DNA of 64,000 nucleotides from DATAWK01 sp036267255 (GTDB lineage Bacteria; Acidobacteriota; Terriglobia; Terriglobales; Acidobacteriaceae): NCBI GenBank assembly GCA_036267255.1, contig DATAWK010000043.1, forward strand, positions 518,023 through 582,022, in the 5' to 3' direction. The notes beneath the pieces are model-generated. The model was not told where the DNA came from. It did not search any database and saw only the letters and a program-made list of their open reading frames with translations. This document shows, piece after piece, positions 28,340-37,088 of the stretch (position 1 is the stretch's first letter; each line of letters begins with the position of its first letter). A program made the translations under genes and the position numbers.

Positions 28340-28359
28340 ACGATCCAACGTAAGATCGT
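28340..28359. promoter_or_regulatory. Inverted repeat before rhaI
   Basis: ACGATC-8-GATCGT in the 110-base gap upstream of the isomerase gene. It is a possible operator for the cluster regulator; no second copy was noticed before the aldolase gene. Confidence 0.3.
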
Positions 28360-28406
28360 GTCGTAGTTTCAATAGGGAGTTTGTTTCTGGTTGATAGGAG
28401 TCCGGC

Positions 28407-29588
28407 TTGCACACCATACAAGAAGAGCGGATCAGGAAGGCTCTCGATTCGCTTAGGATCGAACTTCCGTCATGGGGTTTCGCCAATACCGGCACTCGTT
28501 TCGGCAAGTTTCTGCAGGCCGAGGCCGCGACCTGCATCGAAGATAAGTTTGCGGACGCTGCCGAGGTGAACGCTCTGACCGGTTGCTGCCCAACTCTGGC
28601 ACTGCATGTCGGATGGGATCTGCCCGGTGGCGAAGGAGATGCAGCAAAGATCCGCACCCTGGAATCGAGGCACGGCATTCGCGCCGGTTCCATCAATCCC
28701 AATCTCTTTGAACGGCAGGAATATAAGTTCGGGTCGATCTGCAACCCGGATCGTGGAGTGCGAAAGCTGGCGCTGCAGCATTTGCTGGAATCGGTACAGA
28801 TCGCAAAGACGCTGCATTCGCGAGATATCTCCTTGTGGATCGCGGATGGATCCAATTATCCTGGGGCGCAGAACATCCGGAAGAGAATCGACTGGATGGC
28901 CGAGGCCCTGTCGGCAACGCATGCCGAACTGGGTCCGGATCAGCGAATGTTGATCGAATATAAACCATTCGAACCGGCGTTCTACCACACCGATATTGCC
29001 GACTGGGGAATGGCTCTATTGCTGGCGCGACAGGCCGGCCCGCAAGCGGCAGTGCTCGTCGATACCGGGCACCATTATCAGAGTCAGAATATTGAACAGA
29101 TCGTCGTATGGCTGCTTCGCGAAGGCCTGCTGGGAGGGTTCCATTTCAATGACCGCAAATATGCGGATGACGATCTCACATTAGGCTCCATCGATCCTTA
29201 TCAGGTGTTCCGAATCTTCCATGAATTGCTCTCAGCGGACCACGGCTTCGATCCGGTCGCGTTCATGGTTGACCAGAGCCACAATGTGAAGGGGAAAATG
29301 GAGGCGATGGTCCAGACCGTATGCACCGCGCAGGAGATCTTCGCCAAAGCTGCCTGTGTCGATCGCGAGGAACTGACGGAACATCAGGATCGCTGCCGTA
29401 CGGTAGAAGCGGAAGAGTGCTTGCGCCACGCCTTCTGGTTTGACGTGCGTCCGGCAATCCGTGCCTGGAGAAAAGAGCGGGGTCTGCCGGAAGATCCGCT
29501 CATGGCACTGCGCCAAAGCGGATATCTCGAACGTATTCGGACGGAACGGAGTGTGGCGAATGCAAAGGCAATCACGTCATATGCATGA
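28407..29588 (+). CDS. rhaI: L-rhamnose isomerase, RhaI (Pseudomonas/YulE-unlike TIM-barrel type)
   Basis: 393 residues. Xylose-isomerase-like TIM barrel: WIADGSNYPG, LIEYKPFEPAFYHTD, VDTGHHYQ, GFHFNDRKY and FMVDQSHNVKGK supply the Glu, Asp and His metal ligands in the order of the Pseudomonas stutzeri-type enzyme. It converts L-rhamnose to L-rhamnulose, the first step of the phosphorylating pathway. The start codon at 28407 is TTG. The next genes on the strand are the regulator, aldolase-dehydrogenase, kinase and symporter, which confirms the pathway. Confidence 0.9.
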   Translation: MHTIQEERIRKALDSLRIELPSWGFANTGTRFGKFLQAEAATCIEDKFADAAEVNALTGCCPTLALHVGWDLPGGEGDAAKIRTLESRHGIRAGSINPNLFERQEYKFGSICNPDRGVRKLALQHLLESVQIAKTLHSRDISLWIADGSNYPGAQNIRKRIDWMAEALSATHAELGPDQRMLIEYKPFEPAFYHTDIADWGMALLLARQAGPQAAVLVDTGHHYQSQNIEQIVVWLLREGLLGGFHFNDRKYADDDLTLGSIDPYQVFRIFHELLSADHGFDPVAFMVDQSHNVKGKMEAMVQTVCTAQEIFAKAACVDREELTEHQDRCRTVEAEECLRHAFWFDVRPAIRAWRKERGLPEDPLMALRQSGYLERIRTERSVANAKAITSYA

Positions 29589-29680
29589 GCAGCCCAGCCG
29601 GACTTGTGACATTTCTGAAATGCATTCCAATAACGAAACGCGTGTGCATAGCTGGCTGAAATTTGATCCGAGGTCCTGCC

Positions 29681-30820
29681 TTGCGTAAATCTGCTCCGAA
29701 GCGGCTGTATCTCATCCCGGTTTTGTCTAAAGCGCTGGATATTTTTGAACTTCTTCAGCAGCAGGACCAGCCTATGTCGCTGGAAGCGGTGTACCAGCGC
29801 ACGCGCATCTCCAAAACCACTGTGTATCGCATTCTGAAAACCTTTGTTCATCGAGGGTACGTTGCACAATCGCAGGATGGGCTGTACCGGCTCATCACCC
29901 GGCCGCGCAAGATACGCTTTGGATTCGGCAAACAGAGCGGCGAAATGCCTTTTTCCGAGGCTGTGACGGCGAGCCTTCAGGATGCAGCGACGCAGGCGGG
30001 TATCGATCTTCTCATTCTCGACAATCGCTATGACGCCGCAACGGCGGTAAAAGCTGCGGAGGAATTTGTACGCAACCGCGTGGACCTCGTGATTGAATTT
30101 CAGATTGATCGGAAGGTGGCGCCGATCATCGCCGACAAAATTGCCGTCGCGGGCATCCCACTGATTGCCGTTGATATTCCCCATCCTCACGCCACCTATT
30201 TCGGCGTAGACAATTTTCGCGTCGGTATGGAGGCAGGCAAATTTCTGGCTGACTACGCTGTCTCGAACTGGGGCGGGAAAGTGGACTGGGTGCTGGGACT
30301 AGACATTGTGGATGCAGGACCACTGGTGCAAAGCCGGACCACTGGGATGTTTGAGGGTATACGCACCCGGATGCCGGATCTGCCTGTCGAGTCGCTTGTG
30401 CGTATGGACGGTCGGGGCATCCGCGAAAAAAGCTTGAGGATGACTGCCGATTTTCTGAAGCGGCATCCGAACGATCGGCATATTCTGATCGCCGCAGCCA
30501 CGGATACAAGCGCGCTGGGAGCGCTCGAGGCAGTCCGCAGTCTGAAGCGCGAAAAACATGTGGCAATCGTAGGGCAAGACTGCATTCCGGAAGCGATCGA
30601 GGAGATGCAACGTCCGCGAAGCCCCTGGATTGCTTCTGTTTCGCATGAAGCGGAGAACTATGGCCCCATGCTCATTCAGCTTGGGTTGTCTATCCTGCAC
30701 GGGCAGACTGTAGCGCCGTACAACTATGTGGAGCACAAGCTCGTTACAGCAGAGACCGTGCGAACTGCGCGATCACCGGCTGCGATAGCGAACAACAGCA
30801 AGCGATCGACCGCTCGTTGA
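29681..30820 (+). CDS. Hybrid regulator: IclR-type HTH fused to a periplasmic-sugar-binding domain
   Basis: 379 residues from TTG 29681 (GAGG seven bases upstream; another TTG at 29663 is possible). Residues about 12-75 form an IclR-like winged helix (LSKALDIFELL, RISKTTVYRILKTF). From about 85 to 355 it is a type-1 periplasmic-binding fold (DLLILDNRYDAATAVKAAEEFV, DLVIEFQIDR, GVDNFRVGMEAGKFLADY, IAAATDTSALGALEAV), as in LacI regulators and rhamnose/ribose binding proteins. There is no signal peptide, so it is cytoplasmic. Its position between rhaI and the aldolase gene implies it senses rhamnose or rhamnulose and controls the cluster. Confidence 0.85.
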   Translation: MRKSAPKRLYLIPVLSKALDIFELLQQQDQPMSLEAVYQRTRISKTTVYRILKTFVHRGYVAQSQDGLYRLITRPRKIRFGFGKQSGEMPFSEAVTASLQDAATQAGIDLLILDNRYDAATAVKAAEEFVRNRVDLVIEFQIDRKVAPIIADKIAVAGIPLIAVDIPHPHATYFGVDNFRVGMEAGKFLADYAVSNWGGKVDWVLGLDIVDAGPLVQSRTTGMFEGIRTRMPDLPVESLVRMDGRGIREKSLRMTADFLKRHPNDRHILIAAATDTSALGALEAVRSLKREKHVAIVGQDCIPEAIEEMQRPRSPWIASVSHEAENYGPMLIQLGLSILHGQTVAPYNYVEHKLVTAETVRTARSPAAIANNSKRSTAR

Positions 30821-30902
30821 TTCTCCTGTTCTCTGCTTCTCCTGTTTTCTGCGGAAGGAATGTATGTGGAGCGCAAAGCAGCGTTGTAGTGCTCTCCGGG
30901 CA

Positions 30903-30945
30903 ATTAATATCTGTATAGAAATATTCGCTCTATTGATATTCAATG
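30903..30945 (+). promoter_or_regulatory. AT-rich likely promoter/operator before the aldolase gene
   Basis: A conspicuously AT-rich patch in the 150-base gap, including the dyad ATTGA-TAT-TCAAT (30932-30944). It is a candidate promoter or operator for rhaEW-rhaB-rhaT. Confidence 0.35.
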
Positions 30946-30970
30946 GGGCATGATTCTGAGCGGAGACACT

Positions 30971-33187
30971 ATGAAGACTCTCGCCGATCTGCGTTATCTC
31001 AGCGATCTCTGGGATGAAAAAATTGCTGCCGGACTGGATGAGCCTGAGCTTCTCCGTTACCGCTCGAACCTGTTGGGCGCCGACTTGCGCATCACGAATT
31101 TTGGCGGAGGCAATACCAGTTCGAAAATCATCCAATCCGACCCACTGACCGGAGAACCGACCCAGGTGCTTTGGGTCAAGGGGAGCGGCGGCGATCTGGG
31201 AAGTATCCGGCGCAAAGGCTTCGCGACGCTGTATCTGGAGAAGCTGCATGCACTGGAGGTGCAGTACGGTGGCGTAGACAAGGAGGATCTCATGGTGGAA
31301 AAGTATCCGCTATGTACCTTCGATCAGAATTCCGTTGTGGCTTCGATTGATACACCTCTGCATGGCTTTCTTCCCTTCCGCCATGTCGATCATCTGCATC
31401 CGGACTGGGCCATCGCGCTTGCGGCTTCGGCCAATGGCAAAGAGAAGATGGAAGAGTTCAACCGGAAATTTGGACATCGGCTGGTGTGGTTGCCGTGGCA
31501 GCGTCCTGGTTTTGAGTTGGGGTTGATGCTGCGTCGCGCCGTTAAAGAGGAGCCGGGCGTCAATGGAGTCGTGCTTGGTGGGCACGGACTGTTTACCTGG
31601 GGTGACACGCAGCGCGAGTGCTACCGGAATACTCTAAAGATCATCGACGATCTTGGACAGTTTGTGCAGGAGCACGTGGAGCATAAGCGAAGCGCCATTT
31701 TCGGCGGCGAGATGTGCAAGGCGCGAGCGGACCGCAGAGATATTGCTCTGGAACTGATGCCATTTCTTCGCGGGCAAGTATCGCAACACAAACGGATGAT
31801 CGGCAGCTGGACAGACCTGCCGGAAGTGATGGAATTTGTGAATGCGCACGATGCAGCGGCATTCGCGCATCTGGGTACAAGTTGTCCGGACCACTTCATC
31901 CGCACGAAGATCCGGCCGATGTTCGTGGCTGCGAAAGCGAAAGACGAAGTTGCGGTATTGAAGAAGAAGATCGAATCAGCGCTGGCTCTGTATCGCACAG
32001 AATACGAAGACTATTACCGGCGGCATGCCGAACCGTCATCTCCGGCAATGCGGGATGCAACTCCGGCAGTCGTGCTGATTCCAGGCATCGGCATGTTCTC
32101 TTTCGGGAAGAACAAGGCGGAGTCCCGGATCACAGGTGAGTTTTACATCAATGCGATTCACGTGATGGAAGGCGCCACCGGACTCGCTGGCACAAGCGCG
32201 GTCACGGAAGTTCCACAGGCTGGAGCGGCCGCATCCAGCGCGTCGTTCACCGTTCATGCGAATTACGTGTCGCTGCCTGCATCCGAAGCATTCCGCATCG
32301 AGTATTGGGCGCTCGAAGAGGCGAAGATTCAAAGGCAGCCACGGGAAAAGGAGCTGAGCCGGCGAATCGTTCTCATTGTGGGTGGAGCAAGCGGCATTGG
32401 AAGAGCGACCGTTTGTCTCGCAACACAACGTGGAGCGCATGTCATGATTGCCGACCGTGATTTGCCCGGCGCTACGACTGTCGCGAAGGAAGCGCAGGAG
32501 CTTGTCGGGCTCGCCAGAAACGAAACGATCGGCACCGCCGAAATCGACATTCGTGACCGGAATGCAATCGGGTCGGCCATCCAAGCAACCGTGGCGCAGT
32601 TCGGCGGTCTGGACATCCTGATCAATACCGCGGCAGTCTTTCCGGCGTCTCCTACAGGCGTCATCGATGACCGCATGTGGGCAACAACGCTCGATCTGAA
32701 TGTGACAGCCAACTATCTGCTCGCCGACGAAGCATCGAAGCTGTTCGCTTTGCAGAACCTGGACGGCGTTATCGTGCTCACCAGCTCCGCGAATGCCGTT
32801 GTGCCAAAACGCGGCAGTGAGGCATACGACGTGAGCAAGGCGGCGTTGAGTCATTTGGTACGGGAGCTGGCGGTTTCTCTCGCTCCGCGCGTGCGCGTGA
32901 ACGGCATCAGTCCGGCCACCGTTGTCAAAGGCTCGACTATGTTTCCGCGAGATCGCGTCATCGCATCGTTAAACAAGTACGGCATCGCGTTTGATTCCGC
33001 GGCCAGCGACGAACAGTTGCGCGATCTTCTGGCGGAATTCTATGCCCAGCGCACGCTGACGCATCGGTCCATCGACCCCGAAGACTGTGCACAAGCGATC
33101 TTGTTCCTGGCCGGCCCGTATGCACGATGTACCAGCGGGCACCTCATCCCGGTCGACGGCGGATTGCCTGAGGCATTTTTGCGGTGA
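30971..33187 (+). CDS. rhaEW: Bifunctional rhamnulose-1-phosphate aldolase / L-lactaldehyde dehydrogenase
   Basis: 738 residues from ATG 30971 (GGAG five bases upstream). Residues 1-about 430 are a class-II aldolase/adducin domain with FGGGNTSSK, KGSGGDLG and GGHGLFTWGD (metal-binding His); it splits rhamnulose-1-phosphate to DHAP and L-lactaldehyde. Residues about 455-738 are a short-chain dehydrogenase with VGGASGIG (NAD loop), a catalytic Ser in LTSSAN and YDVSK (Tyr/Lys); it oxidises or reduces the lactaldehyde. Such fusions are known from Bacillus, Chloroflexus and others. The stop overlaps the kinase start by four bases. Confidence 0.93.
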   Translation: MKTLADLRYLSDLWDEKIAAGLDEPELLRYRSNLLGADLRITNFGGGNTSSKIIQSDPLTGEPTQVLWVKGSGGDLGSIRRKGFATLYLEKLHALEVQYGGVDKEDLMVEKYPLCTFDQNSVVASIDTPLHGFLPFRHVDHLHPDWAIALAASANGKEKMEEFNRKFGHRLVWLPWQRPGFELGLMLRRAVKEEPGVNGVVLGGHGLFTWGDTQRECYRNTLKIIDDLGQFVQEHVEHKRSAIFGGEMCKARADRRDIALELMPFLRGQVSQHKRMIGSWTDLPEVMEFVNAHDAAAFAHLGTSCPDHFIRTKIRPMFVAAKAKDEVAVLKKKIESALALYRTEYEDYYRRHAEPSSPAMRDATPAVVLIPGIGMFSFGKNKAESRITGEFYINAIHVMEGATGLAGTSAVTEVPQAGAAASSASFTVHANYVSLPASEAFRIEYWALEEAKIQRQPREKELSRRIVLIVGGASGIGRATVCLATQRGAHVMIADRDLPGATTVAKEAQELVGLARNETIGTAEIDIRDRNAIGSAIQATVAQFGGLDILINTAAVFPASPTGVIDDRMWATTLDLNVTANYLLADEASKLFALQNLDGVIVLTSSANAVVPKRGSEAYDVSKAALSHLVRELAVSLAPRVRVNGISPATVVKGSTMFPRDRVIASLNKYGIAFDSAASDEQLRDLLAEFYAQRTLTHRSIDPEDCAQAILFLAGPYARCTSGHLIPVDGGLPEAFLR

Positions 33188-34626
33188 ACCATCAGCCGAC
33201 TCTGGTTGCCATCGATCTCGGCGCTGAGAGCTGCCGGGTCTCTCTGCTGCAATGGAAGAAAGACCAGCCATCTATCATGGTTGTGCAGCGTATCCCCAAT
33301 CAACCGCACGATAGCGGGGTGGCTGGGCTGCGCTGGGATTTCGAACATATCTGCATAGAAATTGAGGCTGGCCTCCGCGCCTGCGCTGCTCAGACGCGTG
33401 AACCCATCGCCAGCATTGGCGTAACCGGCTGGGCTGTGGACTATGTCCGTCTCGACGCTGCGGGAAAACCTCTGGCGCCGCCTTTTTGTTACCGGGATGA
33501 GAGAACCAATGCAGCGGCGCAAGCCGTGCATGCACGGATTCCAGCCGCCGACCTCTACGCGATAACTGGAACGCAGATTCAGCCGCTCAACACGATCTAT
33601 CAACTCTATGCAGACAAGACGAGCGGGATGCCAGCTTCGACTCCGTGGGTGAATTTGCCAGAGTACGTGCTTCACCGGCTGGGTGCGCCGTGCGTCGCCG
33701 AATACACCAACGCCACGCACACGGGGCTGATCGACATGGAGACAGGTACGTGGTCGGATTCGATTTTCTCAATTCTTGAGCTCGACCGTGCCGCCGCGCC
33801 GAAACTGGTGGACACTGGAACCATCCTTGGTCCGATGAGTGGTGAGATGCGCGAACTTCCTGGCTTTGCGAACACACAACTGATCGCGCCAGCCTGTCAT
33901 GACACTGCCTCGGCGGTCTCTGGCATGCCGGTCGACAGTTCTGGAACATGCGCCTACCTCAGCTCCGGCACATGGTCGTTGATGGGAACGCTGCTACCAA
34001 ACTCTCTGAGAACTCCCGAGGCATTCTCTCGAGGATTTACGAACCTGGGAGCTGCAGGAGGCGGGGTGTTGTTCCATCGTGGCATCCCCGGCATGTGGCT
34101 TCTGCGGCAATGTATGAACCGCTGGGATGGGCAGCGAGCGTGGAGCCTTACAGAACTAATCGCTGCGGCACAAAATCTGCCTGCACCCAATGATCTGCTC
34201 GATTTGGATGATCCGTACTTTCGATTGCCGGGAGACATGACGGCGCGCATCAATCGGCAGCGAGTGGATCATGGGCTGCAAGCGCTCCCGGATGGACGCG
34301 AGGCCGCCCCCTGCTATGCCAATCTGATCTTTCACAGTCTTGCCGGCCGCTATGTGGCACTGCTCGACGATCTTGAATATCTCACGCGACGACGCCCTCA
34401 GCATATTTACATTGCCGGGGGCGGCAGCCGGAATGAGTATCTGAATGCATTGACAGAGGCCGCAACGGGAGTACCTGTCCATCGCTGCTCGGTTGAAAGT
34501 TCGACGATGGGCAACTTCGCCATCCAATGGGCGCGGCTGGAACATGCCTGCGGTCGCCTCTCACTATCGTCCATCACCGCCAAAGCTTCTGCGCTCGCTG
34601 CAGCCCAGATTCATTCAGTCTCATGA
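33184..34626 (+). CDS. rhaB: L-rhamnulokinase
   Basis: 480 residues. FGGY-family kinase: IDLGAESCRVSLL (phosphate loop) at the start, GVTGWAVDYV with the catalytic Asp, and AGGGSRNEYLN near the C-terminus. It phosphorylates L-rhamnulose at C1. Starts at GTG 33184 in a four-base GTGA overlap with the aldolase-dehydrogenase stop, so the two are translationally coupled. Length is normal for RhaB. Confidence 0.94.
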   Translation: MNHQPTLVAIDLGAESCRVSLLQWKKDQPSIMVVQRIPNQPHDSGVAGLRWDFEHICIEIEAGLRACAAQTREPIASIGVTGWAVDYVRLDAAGKPLAPPFCYRDERTNAAAQAVHARIPAADLYAITGTQIQPLNTIYQLYADKTSGMPASTPWVNLPEYVLHRLGAPCVAEYTNATHTGLIDMETGTWSDSIFSILELDRAAAPKLVDTGTILGPMSGEMRELPGFANTQLIAPACHDTASAVSGMPVDSSGTCAYLSSGTWSLMGTLLPNSLRTPEAFSRGFTNLGAAGGGVLFHRGIPGMWLLRQCMNRWDGQRAWSLTELIAAAQNLPAPNDLLDLDDPYFRLPGDMTARINRQRVDHGLQALPDGREAAPCYANLIFHSLAGRYVALLDDLEYLTRRRPQHIYIAGGGSRNEYLNALTEAATGVPVHRCSVESSTMGNFAIQWARLEHACGRLSLSSITAKASALAAAQIHSVS

Positions 34627-34641
34627 GAAAAAGGAGTCCGA

Positions 34642-35673
34642 ATGCCTTCTATTCTTTCCGGGATCGGATGGCATATGGTCGGCGCGGCATCCGCCGCATC
34701 GTTCTATGCACCGATTGAGAAGGTGAAGAAGTGGTCCTGGGAAACTACGTGGGCCGTTGCCGGCATCTTCTCCTGGATATTGCTGCCCATCACGGTCAGC
34801 CTCTTTCTGCTTCCGCATTTTCATGCTTTCTACGCCGGCATCGGCGGCGGCGTTCTGATCAGAACGTTCCTTTTCGGCTGCATGTGGGGCATAGGCAATG
34901 TGAATTATGGCCTCACCATGCGATACCTCGGCATGTCGCTGGGCATTGGTGTTGCCATCGGCGTCACTCTCGTGGTTGGTACTCTGGCTCCTCTCATGAT
35001 CCATGGCCAGATTCTGGATCTGTTTGCCAGCAGGAGTGGTCTGTTCACCGTGGCTGGCGTCTTTCTGGCGCTGATTGGCATCGCCATCGTCTCCTGGGCC
35101 GGGCACCTGAAGGAGCTGCATATCGGCATCGTCGCAAGCGACTTCAATGTCCGAAAAGGACTGATTCTTGCTGTGCTATGCGGAATCTTCTCTTCGGGAA
35201 TGTCCTTCGCTATCGCCGCCGCTCAGCCCATGCAGACGGCTGCACTGCATCTTGGAGTCCGGCCGTTATACGCAGCCCTGCCAAGCTATGTCATCATCAT
35301 GGGCGGCGGAGCTCTCGTCAATTTTGGCTATTGCTTTACACGGCTCGCCTTTAGAAAAGATATTTCCCTGAAGCGTGATCTCGCACAGCCCGGCCCCATA
35401 CTCCTCGCCAATGGAAGCTTGGCTGCCTGCGGTGGCATCATGTGGTATTTGCAGTTTTTCTTCTATGCCTGGGGAGCGGCCAGTATCCCGGCGCATCTTT
35501 TCTTCGTGAACTGGATGCTTCATATGAGCGGATATGTCCTGTTTGGTGGGTTGGTCGGCCTTGCTCTGGGCGAATGGGCGGGTGCAGGCAGCCGATCCTT
35601 ACGCCTGCTCTGGGCGGGAATGATCGTCATCATTGCCGCCGCGAATCTGGTCGGAATTGGGATGGCCTCCTAA
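34642..35673 (+). CDS. rhaT: L-rhamnose:H+ symporter
   Basis: 343 residues with about ten membrane segments, the RhaT/DMT topology. GIGWHMVGAASAASFYAPI near the start and WSWETTWAVAGIFSWI match RhaT. It imports L-rhamnose with protons at the inner membrane. AAAAAGGAG-like bases upstream of ATG 34642 support the start, 15 bases after rhaB. It closes the cluster. Confidence 0.93.
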   Translation: MPSILSGIGWHMVGAASAASFYAPIEKVKKWSWETTWAVAGIFSWILLPITVSLFLLPHFHAFYAGIGGGVLIRTFLFGCMWGIGNVNYGLTMRYLGMSLGIGVAIGVTLVVGTLAPLMIHGQILDLFASRSGLFTVAGVFLALIGIAIVSWAGHLKELHIGIVASDFNVRKGLILAVLCGIFSSGMSFAIAAAQPMQTAALHLGVRPLYAALPSYVIIMGGGALVNFGYCFTRLAFRKDISLKRDLAQPGPILLANGSLAACGGIMWYLQFFFYAWGAASIPAHLFFVNWMLHMSGYVLFGGLVGLALGEWAGAGSRSLRLLWAGMIVIIAAANLVGIGMAS

Positions 35674-36021
35674 GACTGGCGCGGCCACGATGGTGGCGCC
35701 GCTGAGGTCTGGCCACTTCGCCGAAACAACTTACTTATTCGAGAAGGGGTGTCGGTGGCCCGAAGATCCAGAGGATGCTGAAGGGTGCTAAAGAATGTTC
35801 GAGGGTCTTTCGACGACTTCTGCTCCGACACTGCTGAGGTCATGCGCAAGGGCTAGAGTATTGCCGAGCAGACTCACAGATCACTTCCCATAAGCCGACT
35901 TGTGAGGACTGGTTTCGAATAAAAAGAGCGTTTGGATTGCCCACTGCTCTGCTGTAAGCCCACCCAATGCCATCTGGCCAAACGTCCATGCCAGTTCTCC
36001 TCATTAGGAGAAGCGCTGTTC
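35674..36021. other. Intergenic stretch, no supported gene
   Basis: 348 bases between convergent rhaT and LysR genes. A hairpin GGCGC/GCGCC at about 35678-35697 may help end rhaT transcription. On the minus strand a stop-bounded frame of about 38 codons (about 35882-36000) has protein-like composition but no start with a binding site; it could be a gene remnant. Confidence 0.5.
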
Positions 36022-36936
36022 TTATACGCGACTGGAATTCGACTGTAGCTTTCCGCGCTTTTTTCTGGCGAGTTCAAGAAAGGATCGAACGACCGGTGTT
36101 TCGTGCTGTGGAGACCAGGCAAGGACCATATCGATAAATGCTGTGCGATCCGCGAGGGGTACAAAGACTAGTTCCTGCCCGCTCAGAGCCCGCGCGCCCT
36201 GAGGTAGGATTGCCACACCTTCGCCAGCTTCGACAAGAGCCACAATACCGGGCGAGACAGTCGCCGTAGCGCTGATTCTCGGCGAGTATCCGGCCTCCGC
36301 ACAAAGGGCAATAACTTTGTCGAAGACAGCTGGGGAGTATTTCCTGTCGTTGAGGATAAAGCGTTCTTCGGCCAGCTCGCGGATGAATATTCTGTGCCTC
36401 TTTGCTAACCGGTGGTTTTTGAGCAAGACTGCGCAGAGCCGCTCGGTTTGAAAGTGCTCCGAGCGCAGAAAAACAGCATCAGCGGGTTGGACTGGGCGAG
36501 TAAAGCCAATATCGATGACGCCTGTTTGCAGCGCCTGATGCTGCATGGCGGGCGCCAGCTCCACCAAGGACACTTGGACGCCCTCAAAGCGGCGCCTGAA
36601 TTCTTTAATCAACACGGGAAAAAACGTGCCCGTACCGCCCACAAAGAAGCCGATGGTTAGAGTGCCGATCTCACCGCGAAGAGATTTTCTTACATTCGCG
36701 ACCGCCTTGTCGGCCGTTGCAAGAATGGCCCGCGCATCCTCCAGAAAATGCTCGCCATGGTCTGTCAGTCGAATGCGCCGGTTCTTCCGATTGAACAGCT
36801 GTACGCCTAATTCGGACTCCAGATCGCGAATCTGTTCGCTGATCGCAGACTGGGACACGTGAAGAAGGCGTGCTGTACGAGCAAATCCTCCGTGTTCCGC
36901 AACCGCGGTGAAGTAGCGCAGGTGTCTAAGTTCCAC
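36022..36936 (-). CDS. LysR-family regulator of the adjacent efflux genes
   Basis: 304 residues. HTH at residues 1-60 (MELRHLRYFTAVAEHGGF, VSQSAISEQI) and an effector domain from about 92. It resembles the BenM/CatM/HcaR-like subgroup that senses aromatic acids. Divergent from the RND pump genes with about 150 bases between, in which a LysR-type box is present. The pump operon is the probable target and an aromatic compound a plausible inducer. Confidence 0.92.
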   Translation of the reverse strand: MELRHLRYFTAVAEHGGFARTARLLHVSQSAISEQIRDLESELGVQLFNRKNRRIRLTDHGEHFLEDARAILATADKAVANVRKSLRGEIGTLTIGFFVGGTGTFFPVLIKEFRRRFEGVQVSLVELAPAMQHQALQTGVIDIGFTRPVQPADAVFLRSEHFQTERLCAVLLKNHRLAKRHRIFIRELAEERFILNDRKYSPAVFDKVIALCAEAGYSPRISATATVSPGIVALVEAGEGVAILPQGARALSGQELVFVPLADRTAFIDMVLAWSPQHETPVVRSFLELARKKRGKLQSNSSRV

Positions 36937-36961
36937 GCTGTCATTGTATCTGACTCGACCT

Positions 36962-36976
36962 ATCGTTTTTTCCGAT
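36962..36976. promoter_or_regulatory. LysR-type binding site (T-N11-A)
   Basis: ATCG-N7-CGAT in the divergent spacer, matching the T-N11-A rule with dyad symmetry. It is placed to control both the LysR gene and the efflux operon. Confidence 0.5.
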
Positions 36977-37088
36977 TGGTGTGAACGGAATAAAGTGCGA
37001 ATCTATTACACCCCCATAAGAGTCCATTTAGAACAGGCGGTTTTCCCGGTGGTTGTTCCTGAGGTCATCGGCGGGAGGCTTTCTCACC

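Noticed and set aside
35882..36000. Short minus-strand frame of about 38 codons
   Set aside because: Protein-like, but no start codon with a binding site and no recognised family.
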